The position numbers were made by a program, and so were the translations under genes. The notes below the pieces were generated by a model. It was not told the origin of the DNA. It searched no databases and saw only the letters and a program-made list of their open reading frames with translations. Source: Wyeomyia smithii (taxonomy: Eukaryota; Arthropoda; Insecta; Diptera; Culicidae). Taken from it: a stretch of DNA of 64,000 bases. The stretch covers positions 20,355,530 through 20,419,529 of the forward strand of contig NC_073696.1 in the NCBI RefSeq assembly GCF_029784165.1. The letters are read 5' to 3'. Shown in pieces: positions 1-11,393 of this stretch (positions within the stretch are counted from its first letter, which is position 1; every line of letters starts with the position of its first letter).

Positions 1-1689
1 TGGATTTCATTTTCTCTGTACAATTGAATCTAACGTAGAAAGTCACAGGAACCAATTGGAATTCCTGCGATGCATTAGGAACATAAGCGAAGCTTCACAT
101 CTCCAACCGTTTTGATGAATCATAGAAACGACTGTGTTAGCTCAATTTTTACCCGGATGCGCCGTTATAAATTTTGCAATACTGTGCCAAGGGAACAAAT
201 GTCATTAAACGCGGTAATAGATTATTGTCAATCTGAATTATGTACCGCAAGCGATCATTTTTTTAATCGCCTAATTACCTGACATACACCCGAGCATAAA
301 TGGCATTTTCTAGAGGGATAAATGTTTTACTAGGCACACTGCCTGGATAGCAACTATAAAGCCGTTTCTAAGGAATCCGTTCCCTCTGCCTAAACTAGGT
401 CACATTCTCCAACAATATGAACGTTGACGGACGGACGGACGGTCGGACGAATGGGTAGACGGATGGATGAAATAGTATGCGACCGTGTGCCCTCTAGCAT
501 ATCCAGTTAGCATAGAGCGGAACGCATCTGCTTTTACGGCGACATAAACGAAATAATTACCAAACCATTAAAATTTAATTACATTTTAATTGTATTTATA
601 AAACTAAAAGCATTGCACAGATCCTGTCCGGAACTGCTTCGCGGTCCGGGTTGCACGCTTGGACCGTCTGGAATAGGGAGAGCAAACCGAGCTCTCGAGT
701 CACAGTCGCAGTCCGAAATTCGTCTCTACGGCCAGGCCTGAGTACTGAGTGCATGTTTACAGTCTCCACAAATCCGTCGTCCCCACGCGTCCTCGGCTAA
801 CTTATTAGCCGCGGAACAAGACTCTGGGAAAGGAATCCGCACATATTCACGCAAATGCACCAACGAACGGCTCGGCTGATGCTCACTATTTATTCACCGG
901 CGCAATGTAAATACTCCCACTGGTGGAGTATTTATACTAGTTTCTCTTCTAAACAAAGTACCAAAACTAAAGCTTTTCCAGCGGTCGTTCGGTCGGGCGG
1001 GAAAAGGCATCCCAGCCCAAATATACCAAGTCTGGTGTGTGGATGTTTTCGAGATTGGTCCCTGTGTGCACACGCGTGTATGTGTGTCTATCAATCCCCT
1101 ACCGAATCCTGTGCCTACTTCCGGTTTGAACTTCAAACTTCCCAGACGCTGTTTGTTTTCAATTATTTATTTATCTATTTATTTCATTTCATGGATGACC
1201 CTTCAATGTTCTGCCATTCTACCGGTCTGGCCCCGTATTTGTCTTAATGATTGTAGATGCATGTAAATAGCGCTGAAGCAATTGGCTGGTTGTCTGGCAC
1301 TGGATACTGAGTGGCAGCAGTTGGCTCTTCTTTTGTTATATGGTTTAATAAAACCGAACAAAATTCAAAGTTGCGGCTTTAGAGGTTCACATGAAGAACA
1401 TGAGAAAGAACTAACTTTTATATGCATTTTGAGAATTATGTCAATAATTGTGCAATTTGAGGAGTTTAAATACAGGGGTTGATAGAATGTTCACAGTCAG
1501 GAGTTAGAATAATTAGCACTTACATTCAATTAAATTCATCAGAATGCCACGAATAACAAAAACAAACTTTGTCAGTACTACCAGAGCACACACAAGAATT
1601 CATCATTTTTTTCGTTTGAAATAGTTTAATAGTTGCTTTAACAGAGGAAATTCATCAGAGTGCTAACAAACTGAAGTTAACAAAAAGAA
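1..1689. other. No gene seen; single-copy-looking DNA with a short GGAC microsatellite
   Basis: I see no coding frame with a recognisable domain on either strand. The stretch is mixed in composition, with a moderately GC-rich part at about 600-1050. A short imperfect GGAC tetranucleotide run lies near 427-450 and a GT-rich run near 1070-1090. Short open frames at 855-1247 look like chance frames: they are low in complexity and overlap one another on both strands. Distal regulatory DNA or intron sequence is possible, but nothing in the sequence shows it. Confidence 0.5.
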
Positions 1690-2048
1690 GATTTCTCACC
1701 GGTCACCGGTCCCATACAAATAAAACACAAATTTCTGCACATCTCGAAAACTAACCAAGCAAATTGAACCATATTTGGCATGTGGATGTTTTTAGGAGTA
1801 ACAAATATGCCCATTTTGGTTCGACACCATTGCCTCTTCTGGAAGGGAGGGGTCCTACACAAATGAAACACAAATTTCTGCACATCTTGAGAACTAACAA
1901 AGTAAATGGAACCATATTTGGCAAGTGGATGTTTTTACGGGTAACAAATATATCCATTATGGTTTGACACCCCTTTCTCTTCTATATGGAAGGAGTCCCA
2001 TACAAATGAAATACAAATTTCACACAGCTCAAGAACCAATCAACCAAA
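1690..2048 (+). repeat. Tandem repeat block A (about 143-bp period), left part
   Basis: About two and a half units of a tandem repeat. Each unit carries the words ACAAATTTCTGCACATCT, GGCATGTGGATGTTTTTA and a CCTCTTCTGGAAGGGAGGGG-like segment. The same unit recurs at 3525-4130, 9230-9480 and 52640-52940. In the last of these it forms part of a bounded Helitron-like element, so this tract is probably a decayed Helitron remnant. It is interrupted at 2049 by a TA-flanked inverted-repeat element, and the same unit resumes at 3525. Confidence 0.8.
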
Positions 2049-2050
2049 TA

Positions 2051-3522
2051 CAGGCAAACTTCGATATAAGGTACATTTCGAATTTCAATTTGTACTTTAT
2101 ACCGAATTGTACCTTATATCGAATCATGAAACATTTCCAACAATAGGGCTTCAAACACTTTTATATGTTGTCTTTCGTCTACGTCTAGTTTATTTTGGAA
2201 ATAGAATCCAACTATAAGTGTGAACCAACTTGTTTTAGGTACAATTCAAATCACATAGTTTTTTTTGCTTTTTAGGAGACTTTTAGCCGCGTCCGTAAAA
2301 TAGGTAGTCTAGAGCATTAAAAGGTGAAAAAAATTCGATGTTATTATTACTAGTTTTTATGTACCATTTATTTACAAACATACAAATTTTTATCGAAACT
2401 ACTTTTTTTTCCTTCTTGTTTTTTTTTTAATTTTTAGTCCGATGTATAAGAACCATGAATATCTGCTGACGGATTGAGATCGTTTTCAATTATTTCTCCG
2501 TCCTTTAGGATTGCGAAACTTGCATTTTCCTCGTTGACTTTTGAAATAACCGTTTGAACTAACTTTTCATTACACATAAAAGTGGCCCGGTAATGCACGT
2601 TGTCTAGTGGTTGAAAACGTGAAAAACGTGAAAAACGTGATCGTAAACCATTTGAGTGTAAAAATGCTATTTATATGCTATAATGTATTCGACAAATTTT
2701 CTTATATTTTAAGGAGAAACTTTTGATGCAAATAGATTTTTGATTAATCTGCCTAAAAGTGAGATGAAAATTTTATTTATTTTATTACTTATCAAATCAA
2801 AGTGAAATCTTTAGCAAAGTCGTAGGTGATCTTATGTAGAAAAACTTTGCTGAGGACATTTTGGTTCTATCTCAAGAAAATATACCACATACAGGTAGTT
2901 TTATACACGCACATTCTCAAAATGTCTAAAAAAAACAAATACCAATTAACTTTTTGAGGTGATTTCAGAGCCCTACTATGTTCTAGACATTTTTTCATAT
3001 TTGAGAAATACATTATTCTGCCGAACATATTTCAAGCATATTTTCAACTTTTTCCTAGGTTCTATGACGTTTTTGATAAAAATGTTTTTTTTTTTTAAAT
3101 CAAAACTTGTTTCAGCTGACGGGGTTTTCAAGTGCGGTTTGTGAAAAAAAAACTGGTTTTGGAACATTTTTTTAACATTGTATTTTAAAATTCAAACAGA
3201 TTGTTCTGGGGTCAAACTTTGAGTTGATTCTTTTTAACAGCTCCCTCGTTCTTTTCTCGGCAAAATTAAATTTTTGTACGTTTTTTGAAACTTCCGCTTA
3301 GGGTAACGTAATTTATGGACACTCCCTAAATAATCAATAGTAAGCAGAGATATTGACAAGATAACCAATATGTTGTTTATAGAAGTTTCCATACCAATTT
3401 CGGAGTTATTTGTAACATAATATAAATATGTACCTTATATCGAGGTAAAATGTACCTTATATCGAGTGACGCTATATCGAAGGTACCTTATAACGAGGGT
3501 TCCTTATATCGAAGTTTGCCTG
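2051..3522. mobile_element. pogo/Tigger-like inverted-repeat element with TA target duplication
   Basis: The ends are inverted repeats: CAGGCAAACTTCGATATAAG at the left, and its near-perfect complement ending GTTTGCCTG at the right. Both ends are flanked by the dinucleotide TA (2049-2050 and 3523-3524). Removing the element rejoins one unit of tandem repeat block A, which proves insertion. The subterminal word TACCTTATATCGA is repeated several times at the right end (3431-3510) and once inverted at the left. A CAGG start with TA duplication is typical of pogo/Tigger members of the Tc1/mariner superfamily. The 1472-bp element has no transposase frame, so it is non-autonomous. Confidence 0.82.
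2434..2577 (-). CDS. Small 47-codon open frame inside the pogo-like element; function unknown
   Basis: On the minus strand an ATG at 2577 opens a 47-codon frame that stops at 2434; the frame is also open upstream to about 2668. The peptide starts MCNEKLVQTVISKVNEENAS and ends with a hydrophilic GEIIENDLNPSADIHG stretch. It is less AT-rich and less repetitive than the surrounding poly-T tracts, so it may be a remnant of the C-terminus of a transposase or a captured fragment. No domain is recognised and chance is a real alternative. The upstream part includes three tandem ACGTGAAAA copies (plus strand), which read as SRF triplets. Confidence 0.2.
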   Translation of the reverse strand: MCNEKLVQTVISKVNEENASFAILKDGEIIENDLNPSADIHGSYTSD

Positions 3523-3524
3523 TA

Positions 3525-4130
3525 CTACCAAATCTGGCATGTGAATATTTTCAAAGGTAACAAATATGTCCATAATGGTTCGGCACCCTTCCCCCTTCTG
3601 TAAGAGAGGGGTTTCGAACAAATGAAACATAAATATCTGCACATCTCGAGAACCAACCAAATAAATGAAACCAAATTTGGCAGGTGGATGTTTTTTTGGG
3701 TAGCAAACATGTCCATAATGTTTTTACACCCCTCCTTCTTCTGTAAGGGAGGGGATTTCCACAAATGAAACACAAGTTTCTGAACATCTCGACAAATAAT
3801 CAAGTAAATGGAGCCAAATTTGATATGTTGAGGTTTTTGAGAGCAAAAAAATTTTTCGTGGTGGTTCGGCACCTCTCTCTTTTCTGGAAGAGAGGAATCA
3901 TACAAATGAAACTCAAATTTCTTTACAACTCAAGAACTAATCAAGTAAATGGAACCAAATTTGGCATGTGAAGGTTTTTGGAAGCAAAAAATATTTTTAT
4001 GGTGGTTCGACACCCCTCCCATTTCTGGATGGAGGGCTATTATACATATCAAACACAAATTTCTCTTTTGGTTTGACACTCCCTGGAAGAAGAGGGAGGT
4101 CTCTCATACAAACTTAACAGATATTTCAAC
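3525..4130 (+). repeat. Tandem repeat block A (about 143-bp period), right part
   Basis: Continuation of the block A tract after the 2051-3522 insertion. About four units can be counted from the GGCATGTGGATGTTTTT word or its variants at roughly 3537, 3680, 3822 and 3965. Units differ from each other by many substitutions, so the array is old. It passes directly into block B near 4130, the same A-then-B order seen in the bounded element at 52505-54145. Confidence 0.82.
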
Positions 4131-5085
4131 CATGTTTTCCGAAAAACAGCCTAACGTGATCGGGTCGATGCACAGGAGCCATTTTAAAATCCAAGATGGC
4201 GTCTTCGGTTTTTGAAGAACAGCGGAAAATGACCAAATACCACCCAATATAGGTATGTCTGGAATCGTAATGATGCACTGAAGTCACGAATCGATCTCAG
4301 ACAACATTTTAAATTGTAAGATGGCAACTTCCGGCTTCTGTAAAACATCCAAAAATGGCCGATTTCCATCCAATATGAGTATCTCTGGAACTAGAAAGAT
4401 GCACAGACGCTAAAAATCAACCACAGACACCATTTTAAATTTAAAGATGGCGACTTTCGGTGTCTGGCAAACAGCTGAAAATGACCAAAGACGATTCAAC
4501 ATGAATGTTTCCGGAGCTAGAATGACACCCAGAGGTCAGAAATTGATTTCACATGCCATTTTGAAATCCAAGATGGCAACTTCCGGTTTCTGAGAAACAG
4601 TGAAAAATGACCAACTACTACCGAATATTGTTATTTTCGAAATCATAATGATGCACGGAAGCCACAGATCGAGCTCAGACAACATTTTGAATTGTACAAA
4701 TATCTCCGGTGTCTGGAACACAGCCGAAAATGACCAAATACCACCCAATATGGGTGTTTTTTTAACCAGAATGACGCTCAGAGGCCAGAAATTTCCTCCA
4801 AATATCATTTTGAATTCCAAGATGACGACTTCCGGTTTCTAAAAAACAGCGGAAAATGACCAAATAACACTTGGTGTTTCCTAAACCGGAATAACACTCA
4901 AGAGTCAGAAATTGACTACAAATACCATTAAAAAATCCAAGATGGCGTTTTATGGTTTCTGAAAAATTGCCCAAAGTGACCGAATACCACCCAATATGCT
5001 TATCATTGGAACAATAATGATGCAAGGAGATAAAAATTGACCTCAGACACAATTATGAATTGTAAGATGGAAAGCTAGTCTTTGC
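4131..5085 (+). repeat. Tandem repeat block B (about 125-bp period)
   Basis: About eight diverged units, recognised by AAGATGGCGACTTCCGG or variants near 4191, 4319, 4445, 4571, 4819, 4938 and 5064, each followed by GAAAACAGCCGAAAATGACC and ACCACCCAATATG-like words. Spacing is about 118-130 bp. Block B also occurs at 8160-8415 (minus), 9485-9640, 46760-47880 (minus) and 52945-54010. Short open frames here follow the repeat and are not genes. Confidence 0.85.
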
Positions 5086-5268
5086 GGACAGATGCTTGAA
5101 TCTTAAGATTCAATTCTCAACTTTAAACATAAAATCCATTTCTCAAAACAGATATTTAAAGCCTATTAACTTTTCAAATCCGAACCAAGTATTTAAATTC
5201 AATCATCAGAACAAATCTATCGAAAATAATTCTCAAACACACTCCTCGAATGCCATTTGCAAATCTAT
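5086..5268 (+). repeat. Block C: short-period AATCCAATTCTCAAA-type repeat, left half
   Basis: Degenerate short-period repeat built on AATCCAATTCTCAAA-like words. The same type of sequence resumes at 7992-8135 on the far side of the RTE insertion, so the two halves were one tract before the retrotransposon arrived. Confidence 0.65.
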
Positions 5269-5282
5269 TATACGAATCAAAT

Positions 5283-7977
5283 GGTTGGCAAATGGCTGGA
5301 CACGTGTAACTTGAGACCCTAATGTGGCCATTCACCTCTGTCCAGCAATTCCTATCCCAACCTCCACGTAGTGCCGACCGGAATACGAATAACCTTAGCG
5401 GAGATCGGGTAACCAACCCCGGTGGAAGCTATGGTCGTATGCTGACTGGGAAAGGGGCCGTACATCTATGACGAGTGCCCAAAACACGACGTAAAAGTCG
5501 TCATCGGAGACGCAAACACACAGGTTAGGAGGGAGGAATTCTTCCATCCGGTCATTGGAAGGCATAGCCTCCACTCGTCAACCAATGAAAACGGCCTGAG
5601 GCTAATAAACTTTGCCGCGGCCAGAGGAATGGCCATATGTAGCTCCTATTTTCCACGTTTGAATATTCACAAACACACCTGGAGGCATCCAGATGGAGAA
5701 GCCTGCTCCCAGACCGATCACGTACTGATTGACGGTCGGCACTTTTCGGATGTTACTGATGTTAGGTCTTTTCGGGGACCAAACATTGACTCTGACCATT
5801 ATCTCGTCGTTTGTAAGATCCGCGCACGGTTGTCGAACGTGCTAAAATCTCGCACAGAAAGGACGACGCGTTTCAACATTCAACGGTTGAAAGCTAATGG
5901 CGTGGCAGCAGAATACGCCAAAGAGCTGGATCAACGGATCGCAGAACAGCAGGAGGAAGGAGTGGAAAACATAAAGTATCCACGGCGCCATCGAAACGAC
6001 TGCGAGAGAGGTGGTGGGTACGACGCGTGGAAGACAGCCTAACGGCTGGTTCGATGCCAAGTGCCAGAGAGCGACAGATGAGAAGAACCGTGCCAGGAGC
6101 CGCATGCTCACTGCGGCTACGCGTCAGAACAGAGAGAGGTACAGGGTGGCAAGAGCTGCCGAAAATAGAACCCACCGTCGGAAAAAGCGCGAGTACGAGG
6201 AGCAGGTGCTCGCCAGCGCAGAGGACAGCTATGCTCAAAACGACGTGTGGAGATTCTATAGAACTGTCAACAGAGTCAGAAGCAGAAATTTCCCTGTGCC
6301 GGTCATGTGTAATGACAAGAACGGCAACCTGCTTACTGATAAACCGACGGTTGCAGCCAGGTGGAAGGAGCATTTTCAGGCGCTATTGAACGGTGAGGAG
6401 CCGGATGAGCAGAGCAGGAACAGGATGACGATTATGAGTGACGAACAAGCTGTGGAGCCACCAACACAGGAGGAGGTGAAAAGGCGATTAGTGAGCTGAA
6501 AAACGGCAAGGCCGCTGGGAAGGACGGTATCCCGGCCGAACTTCTAAAATCGGGAAGCGAGCGGCTGCACTATGCAATCCACCAGATAATACTAAGGATC
6601 TGGGCGGACGAACAAATGCCGAACGACTGGTTGGAAGGCCTCATATGCCCTATCTATAAGAAGGGCCATCGATTGGATTGTGGCAACTATCGAGGGATAA
6701 CGTTGCTCAACTCCGCATATAAAGTGCTCTCCCGTATCCTGTTCTTCAGATTGAGACCGTTGACGGAATCCTTTGTTGGCGAATACCAGGCTGGTTTTCG
6801 ACAAGAGCGTTACACGACGGATCAAATTTTCACCCTGCGACAGTTCCTTGATAAGTTCCGGGAGTACAACTTACCGGCTCACCATCTGTTTGTGGACTTC
6901 AGGGCGGCATACGACTCTGTGAAAAGAAATGAGCTGTGGCAGATCATGCTGGAACACGGTTTCCCTACGAAACTAATAAAGCTGAGTCGTATGACACTGG
7001 AGGGATCCAAATCGTGCGTGCGGATAGCTGGCGAGACATCAGCCGCGTTCGTAACGTTGGATGGACTGAAGCAGGGGGATGCGCTCTCCAACCTACTGTT
7101 TAACATCGCTCTTGAGGGTGCAGTACGAAGAGCAAACGTCGAAAGAAACGGTACGATCATCCCGAAATCTCACATGCTTCTTGGTTTTGCGGACGACGTC
7201 GATATCATCGGTATCAACCGTAAGGCCGTGGAGGAGGCTTTCATACCTTTTAGAAGAGAAGCAGCGAGATTGGGACTTGTCATTAACTCTGCCAAAACGA
7301 AGTACATGGTAGCTGGCAGAGAGCGTGGAACGATTTGAAGTGGTTGACGAATTCGTTTATCTTGGTACGCTTGTGACATGTGACAACGATATGAGACGTG
7401 AAGTGAAACGACGAGTTGCAGCTGCGAACAGGGCTTTCTACGGACTGCGTAACCAGCTAAGGTCCCGTAGTTTGCGAACTCGCACAAAACTAGCGCTATA
7501 TAGAACGCTGATACTCCCGGTGGCCCTTTACGGACATGGAGCATGGACGCTGAAGGAAGCTGAGCGACGAGTGCTCGGAGTTTTTGAGCGTAAAGCTTTG
7601 CGATCGATACTTGGCGGTAAACAGGAGGATGGAGTGTGGCGCAGACGCATGAATCACGAGTTGTACCAGGTATACAAACATGCTGATATAGTGAAGGTAA
7701 TACAGCGGGGCTGGCTTCAGTGGGCTGGACATGTAGCCAGGATGCCTGACGAGAGAGCTGCCAAAACTATCTTCAGTAGAGAACCAGGAAGAGGCCGTCG
7801 ACTCCGTGGTAGGCCTCGCACGCGGTGGATTTGCGCGGTGGAAGAAGATGCACGATCTGCTGGTGTACGGGGAGACTGGAGAACGGCTGCCCAAGACAGA
7901 AGAAGCTGGACATCTCTAATTCGTTCGGCCCTAGACAGGTGAACGGTCCGTTAGCCAACAAAGTAAAGTAAAGTAAG
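5283..7977 (+). mobile_element. RTE-type non-LTR retrotransposon copy 1, with 14-bp target site duplication
   Basis: A complete insertion flanked by a perfect 14-bp direct repeat TATACGAATCAAAT (5269-5282 and 7978-7991). The 3' end is a short untranslated stretch followed by AAGTAAAGTAAAGTAAG, the simple-repeat tail expected of RTE-clade elements, which lack a poly(A) tail. The body encodes endonuclease then reverse transcriptase. At about 2.7 kb it is shorter than intact relatives, normally a little over 3 kb. The first part of the endonuclease is missing although 5'-UTR-like sequence is present at 5318-5460, which suggests an internal deletion near 5460. Two more, worse copies lie at 11913-13490 and 42980-43635. 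Confidence 0.88.
5461..7942 (+). pseudogene. RTE-type endonuclease / reverse transcriptase polyprotein, frameshifted
   Basis: Retrotransposition polyprotein in several frames. At 5461-5975 (frame of 5629-6042) is the C-terminal half of an apurinic-type endonuclease with VVIGDANTQV, QTDHVLIDGRHF and SDHYLVV. The frame shifts near 5975, giving the linker and the start of the RT (to 6499). It shifts again near 6485, where one A is missing compared with the copy at 12050. The RT core lies at 6500-7338 with GKDGIPAELL, YRGITLLNSAYK, HLFVDFRAAYDSV and the catalytic LLGFADDVDII (FADD at 7186-7197). A deletion of about 45 bp near 7322, visible against the copy at 43400-43450, shifts the frame once more. 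The C-terminal domain at 7325-7942 ends in RRSWTSLIRSALDR. It is not translatable as one protein, so the copy is dead. Confidence 0.88.
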
Positions 7978-7991
7978 TATACGAATCAAAT

Positions 7992-8150
7992 AATCTTGAA
8001 ATCCAATCCTCAAACCAAAATCGCAGAATCCAATTCTCAAACTCAATTCTTAAATTCGATCCATGAATCCAATTCCCAAATGCAATCTTCAAGTATAATC
8101 TTCGAACGTAATATTTGAGTCCAATTTCAAATTTGAGTGTGGAGAGCAAT
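7992..8150 (+). repeat. Block C repeat, right half
   Basis: Continuation of the AATCCAATTCTCAAA-type tract interrupted by the RTE insertion. It begins with the right copy of the 14-bp target duplication. Confidence 0.65.
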
Positions 8151-8159
8151 AAATTTTTA

Positions 8160-8415
8160 TAGCTTAATTATACCCTCGAATGCTATGGTACTTGTGGTCG
8201 ATTTTTAACCTCTGAGCATAATTCTTGCTTTGGAAATACTGGTGTTGGGTGTTAATTTTCGGCTTCTGAGAATAGTTCCGATATGGCCATTCAAGGCGGT
8301 TTGCTAAAAACCGCAAGTCAGCATCTTGGAAGTCGGATTTGTATCCTAGGTCATCCCAGTTCCGAAAATACCTATATTGAGTGATATTCGGGTCATTCTA
8401 CAGTCGTATACAGTA
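8160..8415 (-). repeat. Block B repeat units in reverse orientation
   Basis: About two diverged block B units in the opposite direction to 4131-5085. Recognisable words are ACCTATATTGAGTGATATTCGG and the reversed AAGATGGC-type core at about 8325. Together with 4131-5085 it places inverted B arrays on either side of block C. Confidence 0.6.
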
Positions 8416-9076
8416 AAACCGTTTTTTACGTCATAACGACGTCAAAAAAAAAAAACTTAAATTAATCCACCTAGCGGTCAGACCCAGCCTTTCTCATTCA
8501 ATTTTTTATTTGTAAAAATAGATTTTCATGAACGCTTCAATCCAATAAATGTATAGTTATGGACATTACTGTACACCAACACCGGACGCACCATTCCTGA
8601 CACAGCAAATCCTTGCACATGGCATCTCTGATGCAACAACTGGACGCCCGACATTCCTGACGCAGCAAGTGAACGACCGGCATCCAGAACGACTCCAGCA
8701 TAGCAACACGGCGACATCGACAACTCCACCAACGGACGTTGTACCCCTGATACCCCTGACGCAGCAGAACCGAGCTGGTAGCAGCAACGACGACAACAAC
8801 AGCAGCGACGGCAGCAGAGCGGAGCCAACAATCCTTACGCAGCAGTAATCCAATCCATCGATGAGTAGGGAACTTATATAAATTTTTCAGGAGCTTTAGT
8901 TCCAGTGAAACGTTTGAAGTGTGTAGAGGTTGTTCTCGTCTTAGGACGTAAGTAGTTTAAAATACTTAGTAAAAATCAATGTGTTAAGAATCCAAGTGTT
9001 TTTTAAAAACCTTAGAAGGAAAGAACTTACATAAGTGTATATTCACTCTTTGGGTTCTAAAATACTGATGTTGTAA
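8416..9076. repeat. Unclassified repeat with CTGACGCAGCA motifs and a TATA-like box
   Basis: No gene is recognised. The part at 8590-8850 repeats CCTGACGCAGCA-like words about four times, giving an open frame (8549-8848) with recurrent FLTQQ that looks like a translated repeat and not a protein domain. A TATATAA box at about 8876 is followed by AGTTCCAGTG-type sequence, an arrangement seen in retrotransposon LTRs, so a solo LTR is one possible reading. No terminal TG/CA pair or target duplication was found to support it. The left edge carries CCTTTCTCATTC, related to the CCTTTCTAGGAGAAAGG palindrome near 10285. Confidence 0.35.
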
Positions 9077-9640
9077 TCTTAACATATGAAAATGCAGTCA
9101 AGTCTGTCTGTCTGTCTGATCCATATAGGCCCGAAAACTACCAAACCGATCGACGTGAAAATTTGTATGTAGGGGTTTTTGGTGCCGATAAAGGTTCCTA
9201 TGATAGTTTGAGACCCCTCCCTCTTCTGGAAAGGAGGGGTCCAATACAAATGAAACTTAAATTTCTGCACAACTCAAGAACAAACCAAGCAAATAAAACC
9301 GAATTTGGCATGTGGATGTTTTAAAGGGTAATAAATATGTCCATAATGGTTCGACACTCCTCCCTCTTATGGAAGCACATGTTTCTGCACAAATTTCTGC
9401 ACATCTCGCGAACTAATCAACTAAATGGAACCATATTTGGCAGGTGAATGTTTTTAGTGGTAACAAGTATGTTCTATAATCGACCACAGGCAACATTTTT
9501 GATTGTAAGATGGCAACTTGCGGTTTCTGAAAAAACAGCCAAAAATGGCCGATTTCCACCCAATATAATAATATCCGGATTAAGAATGATACACAGGAGC
9601 TAAATTCGACCAAAGATACCATTTTGAATTCTAACTTTAC
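9077..9640 (+). mobile_element. Helitron-like fragment (5' end, block A, one block B unit)
   Basis: Begins A|TCTTAACATATGAAAATGCA followed by a CTGT microsatellite (9101-9118) and the leader CCATATAGGCCCGAAAACTA. Two block A units and part of one block B unit come next, and it stops near 9640 without the 3' terminus. The start matches that of the bounded element at 52505. It appears to be a 3'-truncated copy abutting the satellite at 9641. Confidence 0.65.
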
Positions 9641-10200
9641 AGACGAAGTTACAGTCCGATTACAGTAAAATTCAATAGGGTGTTACAAGGCAGCTAGACT
9701 TATTAGTTGACACTGATTTTGTGGAAATCGGGTCAGCCATCTCTGAGAAAAGTGAGTGAGTCCAAGTAGTCTTCTGAATATGTTCCTTTTCATAGCTGGA
9801 TTTCATATTTTTAAACATAACAGGCAAAGTAATGGTCCGATTACAAAACAAATCAATAGGGTCCTATGGGGCAACTAGACCTTTCATTTGACACTGATTC
9901 TATGAAAATCGGTCCAGCCATCTCTGAGAAACATGAGTGAGATTAAGTAGTCTTTCAAACACGTTTCTTGTCATAACTTCTGAATCGCAATTTCAATCTT
10001 TATGAAATTCAATAGATAAGGGTATTTCAGGTAGTCCGTTCATTTGAAATCAATGTTGTTCAAATTGGTTGTGTAGTTTTCGAGATAATGATGTTTCATG
10101 ATTTTTACATTTTGATACATAACCTCTAAACTATGAATCCGATTACAATGAAATTTCATAGGGTCTTATGGGACAACAAGACATACAGAAAATGCTCAGC
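9641..10200 (+). repeat. Tandem satellite, about 145-185-bp units, three to four copies
   Basis: Repeats of CCGATTACA...AATTCAATAGGG...GACACTGATT...GAAAATCGG...CCAGCCATCTCTGAGAAA recur at about 9655, 9837, 9985 (weak) and 10138. It carries no coding potential. It ends near the CCTTTCTAGGAGAAAGG palindrome at 10283-10299. Confidence 0.6.
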
Positions 10201-11254
10201 TCATCGAGCTAAGTCGAATGATATATGCCATTCAGCCCTTTGGAGCACTTTTATACTTTCGGTTTTGCAAGTGATTGCTATACCTTTCTAGGAGAAAGGC
10301 AAAAATATGTTCCTAAGATAATAAAACTCGAAAATAAATATTTGATTCTTATATATATTTTTATCACTTAGAACATTTAACTCTTTTCTTGAGAACCGTT
10401 CTCCCAATCGTTTTGTTGTCAAAGAATGAATTGTATATTTTTGATCAAGCATTCCAATGAACGTATGGTTTTTGCTGGAGAACCATGGACAAATTAAGAA
10501 AACCGTGTATTTTCCGAAATAGTATGCCTTTAGAATGTTTACTACCAAGATCTTTTTGATTCAAAATGACTCTCTGCATCTTTTAAAATCATCAGAATAC
10601 AAATATTTTGAAAAATGTTTGAATTAGAATTTTCATAAAAAAATTAATCTGCCATAAAAAAAATATTTTTGATTTCACCATCCTGGACTTTTTTATAAAA
10701 GTTGCGTATAAACGTCAAGTTTCTTTGAAAAAAAAAAAAAATTCAACTCTTTTTTTTTAAATTTAAATTTAATGTTTATTTTTAATTTTTTTTGGCCAAA
10801 AAAATTTTTTTTGTACAGTAGACATTTTTTTTATGATGCATTTTCGATTCGCTACAAGTCATTCTCAGACAGTTTTTCTATACAACCAACGGTTTCTGGG
10901 CTACAATACTTCGAATAAAACCTATGCCAAAAGGCATACGCCCTTTTAGAATGTAACTCATGGGTGTCAAAAATCGCTCCACCTGTGAAAAATGCTCAGT
11001 TTGCTAAGCCAAATACGTGTGCAAAGTTTCATTCAAATCAAAAATGGTCGATTAAATTTTCGCGTATTTCCAGGCGATTTGAAATGATTTTGCTCATTTT
11101 CCGGTTTAGATTTTCATTTTACATCCCTATGTAGCCAATTATGTAGCCGAACTCCCTGAGAGAAGTAGTTCTACGTCAAAAATGTATGGAAATCATGTTT
11201 TTAAATGGTGGATATCATTTTCCAGGATCCTTTCAAGTACTGGCTTTGTTAGTG
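10201..11254. other. No gene; AT-rich DNA with a reversed fragment of the promoter-unit upstream block
   Basis: AT-rich sequence with long T and A runs (10720-10830). At about 11090-11170 there is a reverse-complement match to the start of the block at 19770-19830 (words GTTCGGCTACATAGGGATGT and TGAAAATCTAAA), so this is a fragment of the same dispersed family. A CCTTTCTAGGAGAAAGG palindrome sits at 10283-10299. Nothing else is recognised. Confidence 0.4.
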
Positions 11255-11393
11255 TAGTCTAGACTAGACTAGACTAGACTAAAGCAGGTACTAGACGACG
11301 CAAATATTTGCTATTTTTGGTACGATTTTTATTTGCACAAAATAAAATCTGTATTGAAAAATAGCAAATATTTGCTTCGTCTAATAACTGCTT
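11255..11393. repeat. TAGAC microsatellite followed by a 112-bp hairpin MITE-like repeat
   Basis: Five tandem TAGAC units (11255-11281) lead into an inverted repeat. The left arm at 11282-11318 (AAGCAGGTACTAGACGACGC, then AAATATTTGC) pairs with the right arm at 11355-11393 (reverse of AAGCAGTTATTAGACGAAGC, then AAATATTTGC). The loop is under 40 bp. It is probably a small palindromic element; no target duplication was established. Confidence 0.6.

Noticed and set aside
1690..5085. CRISPR array, given regularly spaced repeats
   Set aside because: The units are long (125-143 bp), tandem without unique spacers, and part of a Helitron-like element in a eukaryotic genome.
8549..8848. Glutamine/threonine-rich open frame with repeated FLTQQ
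   Set aside because: It is a direct translation of the CTGACGCAGCA repeat. Equally long frames exist on the other strand and no domain is present.
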